Below, piece after piece: positions 5,951 through 6,887 of a stretch of 6,887 nt of DNA. This stretch comes from an uncultured Lachnospiraceae bacterium. Lineage in GTDB: Bacteria > Bacillota > Clostridia > Lachnospirales > Lachnospiraceae. Below the pieces are notes generated by a model that saw nothing but the letters and a program-made list of their open reading frames with translations, did not search any database and was not told where the DNA came from. Location of the stretch: the NCBI GenBank assembly GCA_902783765.1, contig CACZSB010000115.1:1-6887 (forward strand), in the 5' to 3' direction. Made by a program: the position numbers and the translations under genes. Numbering within the stretch: the first letter of the stretch is position 1; every line of letters starts with the position of its first letter.

Positions 5951-6616
5951 TTGAGCAGAAGAAAGAAGAAAATCGAGGTGGAGAAACCCACGATTCCGGA
6001 GGAAACGGAAAAGCAGGTACTCCCCCCGGAGGAAGCGACCCTTCCCACTCCGGAAGCGGCAGAGGAACCGGCGCCCCCGCCGGAACCGCCCCAGGATCCC
6101 CCGAAGCGAAAAAGAATTCTGAAAAAAGATCGGGTGGAAAAACTGGAAAGAGAACTGAAGGCTGCTGAAGCGAAATTGAAGGCTGCCGAAGAAAAAATGG
6201 AGGCGGCCGAGGATAGAATCAAGCGCCAGATGGCAGAATTTGACAATTTCCGCAAACGGACGGACAGAGAAAAAGCGGCGTCCTTTGAACGGGGTGAGAA
6301 ATATGTCATCGAACGGCTCCTTCCCCTGGCAGACAGTTTCGAAAGAGGCTTATCCGTTTTAAATGAGGAAACGGAACAGGAACCCTTCCCCCAGGGCATG
6401 GTCCATGTATATAAACAGCTGGGCCGGGTTTTTGAGGAACTGGATGTCAAAACCATTCCCGCAGAGGGGGAGACCTTTAACATCGATCTTCACAATGCGG
6501 TGATGCATGAGGAAAACCCGGATCTTCCGGAAAACACCGTGGTTCAGGAGTTCCAGAAGGGTTATACCTTTAAGGGCAATGTGGTGCGCCACAGTATGGT
6601 CAAGGTAGTTAATTAA
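5951..6616 (+). CDS. grpE: GrpE, nucleotide exchange factor of DnaK, 221 aa, TTG start
   Basis: GrpE is a cytoplasmic dimer that releases ADP from DnaK and so drives the chaperone cycle. It begins 3 nt after the hrcA stop. Residues ~1-57 are a basic cluster (RRKKK) followed by a Pro/Glu-rich, probably disordered tail. Residues ~58-125 form the long coiled coil, including three near-identical heptads beginning at Leu69, Leu76 and Met83 with the pattern (L/M)xAAEx(K/R). The conserved FDNFRKRTDRE stretch (~97-107) follows. The C-terminal beta head carries the GrpE signature: F176 NIDLHNAV, then GYTFKGNVVRHSMVKV at the end. Length is at the upper end of the family because of the N-terminal tail. 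No key region is missing. Confidence 0.96.
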   Translation: MSRRKKKIEVEKPTIPEETEKQVLPPEEATLPTPEAAEEPAPPPEPPQDPPKRKRILKKDRVEKLERELKAAEAKLKAAEEKMEAAEDRIKRQMAEFDNFRKRTDREKAASFERGEKYVIERLLPLADSFERGLSVLNEETEQEPFPQGMVHVYKQLGRVFEELDVKTIPAEGETFNIDLHNAVMHEENPDLPENTVVQEFQKGYTFKGNVVRHSMVKVVN

Positions 6617-6648
6617 TACTTAAAAGCATAAACTCATATTTCATTTTC

Positions 6649-6654
6649 AGGAGG
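6649..6654 (+). promoter_or_regulatory. Ribosome binding site that fixes the GTG start of dnaK
   Basis: AGGAGG with an 8-nt spacer to GTG 6663. It supports the GTG as the true start and fits the expected high expression of dnaK. The 46-nt gap after grpE (6617-6662) shows no terminator and no convincing promoter, so dnaK is read from the hrcA promoter. Confidence 0.85.
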
Positions 6655-6662
6655 AAAACACA

Positions 6663-6887
6663 GTGAGTAAGATTATCGGTATCGATTTAGGAACCACCAA
6701 TTCCTGCGTAGCGGTGATGGAGGGCGGCAAGCCCGTGGTGATTGCCAACACGGAAGGCGCCAGAACCACTCCTTCAGTGGTGGCCTTTACTAAAAACGGC
6801 GAACGTCTGGTGGGCGAACCTGCCAAGCGTCAGGCTGTGACCAATTCTTACAATACCATTGCTTCCATTAAGCGGGAGATGGGCACG
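6663..6887 (+). CDS. dnaK: Chaperone DnaK (Hsp70), first 75 codons (3' end outside window)
   Basis: DnaK is the ATP-dependent Hsp70 chaperone that folds and protects cytoplasmic proteins with GrpE and DnaJ. The frame starts at GTG 6663 behind AGGAGG and is still open at the window edge. Hsp70 signature 1, IDLGTTNS (residues 7-14), is the phosphate-binding loop of the ATPase domain. It is followed by the conserved RTTPSVVAF, VGEPAKRQAV and IASIKREMG stretches of subdomains IA and IB. About 530 further residues are expected beyond the window, and in related genomes dnaJ usually follows. The order hrcA-grpE-dnaK behind CIRCE is the standard Firmicutes arrangement. Confidence 0.97.
   Translation, partial: MSKIIGIDLGTTNSCVAVMEGGKPVVIANTEGARTTPSVVAFTKNGERLVGEPAKRQAVTNSYNTIASIKREMGT

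Overview
The window looks like chromosome of an anaerobic member of the Firmicutes (Bacillota). The evidence is a single-chain clostridial-type pyruvate:ferredoxin oxidoreductase, an hrcA-grpE-dnaK heat-shock operon behind a perfect CIRCE operator, strong AGGAGG-type ribosome binding sites, and use of TTG and GTG starts. The fairly high G+C of the core genes makes a Negativicutes relative (Acidaminococcus- or Phascolarctobacterium-like) my best guess, but that is inference from gene style and not from an alignment.

Layout, all on the + strand. (1) 1-2096: the last ~697 codons of nifJ (PFOR), closed by a textbook UUCG-loop terminator at 2111-2134. (2) 2159-3311: an AT-richer block of three small genes I do not recognise, encoding a 202-aa multi-pass membrane protein, a 124-aa protein with an N-terminal membrane segment, and a 45-aa protein with a C-terminal membrane anchor. 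A weak hairpin at 3310-3334 follows. (3) 3416-4759: a complete MATE-family efflux transporter. Its extended -10 promoter lies so close to the ATG that the mRNA is probably leaderless, and an inverted repeat covers its -35. (4) 4760-4903: a regulatory region with A/T tracts, a TTGACA promoter, a second dyad filling the -35/-10 spacer, and a perfect CIRCE. (5) 4904-6887: hrcA, grpE and the first 75 codons of dnaK, closely packed and co-directional, clearly one operon.

How the genes work together: HrcA represses its own operon through CIRCE, and GrpE is the nucleotide exchange factor for DnaK, so region 5 is an autoregulated chaperone unit. PFOR is central anaerobic carbon and electron metabolism and is transcriptionally separated from the rest by its terminator. 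The MATE gene appears to be an independent single-gene unit. The most novel-looking material is the small membrane-protein block at 2159-3311 and the CIRCE-like dyad inside the hrcA promoter. I see no tRNA, rRNA, CRISPR array, insertion sequence or attachment site.
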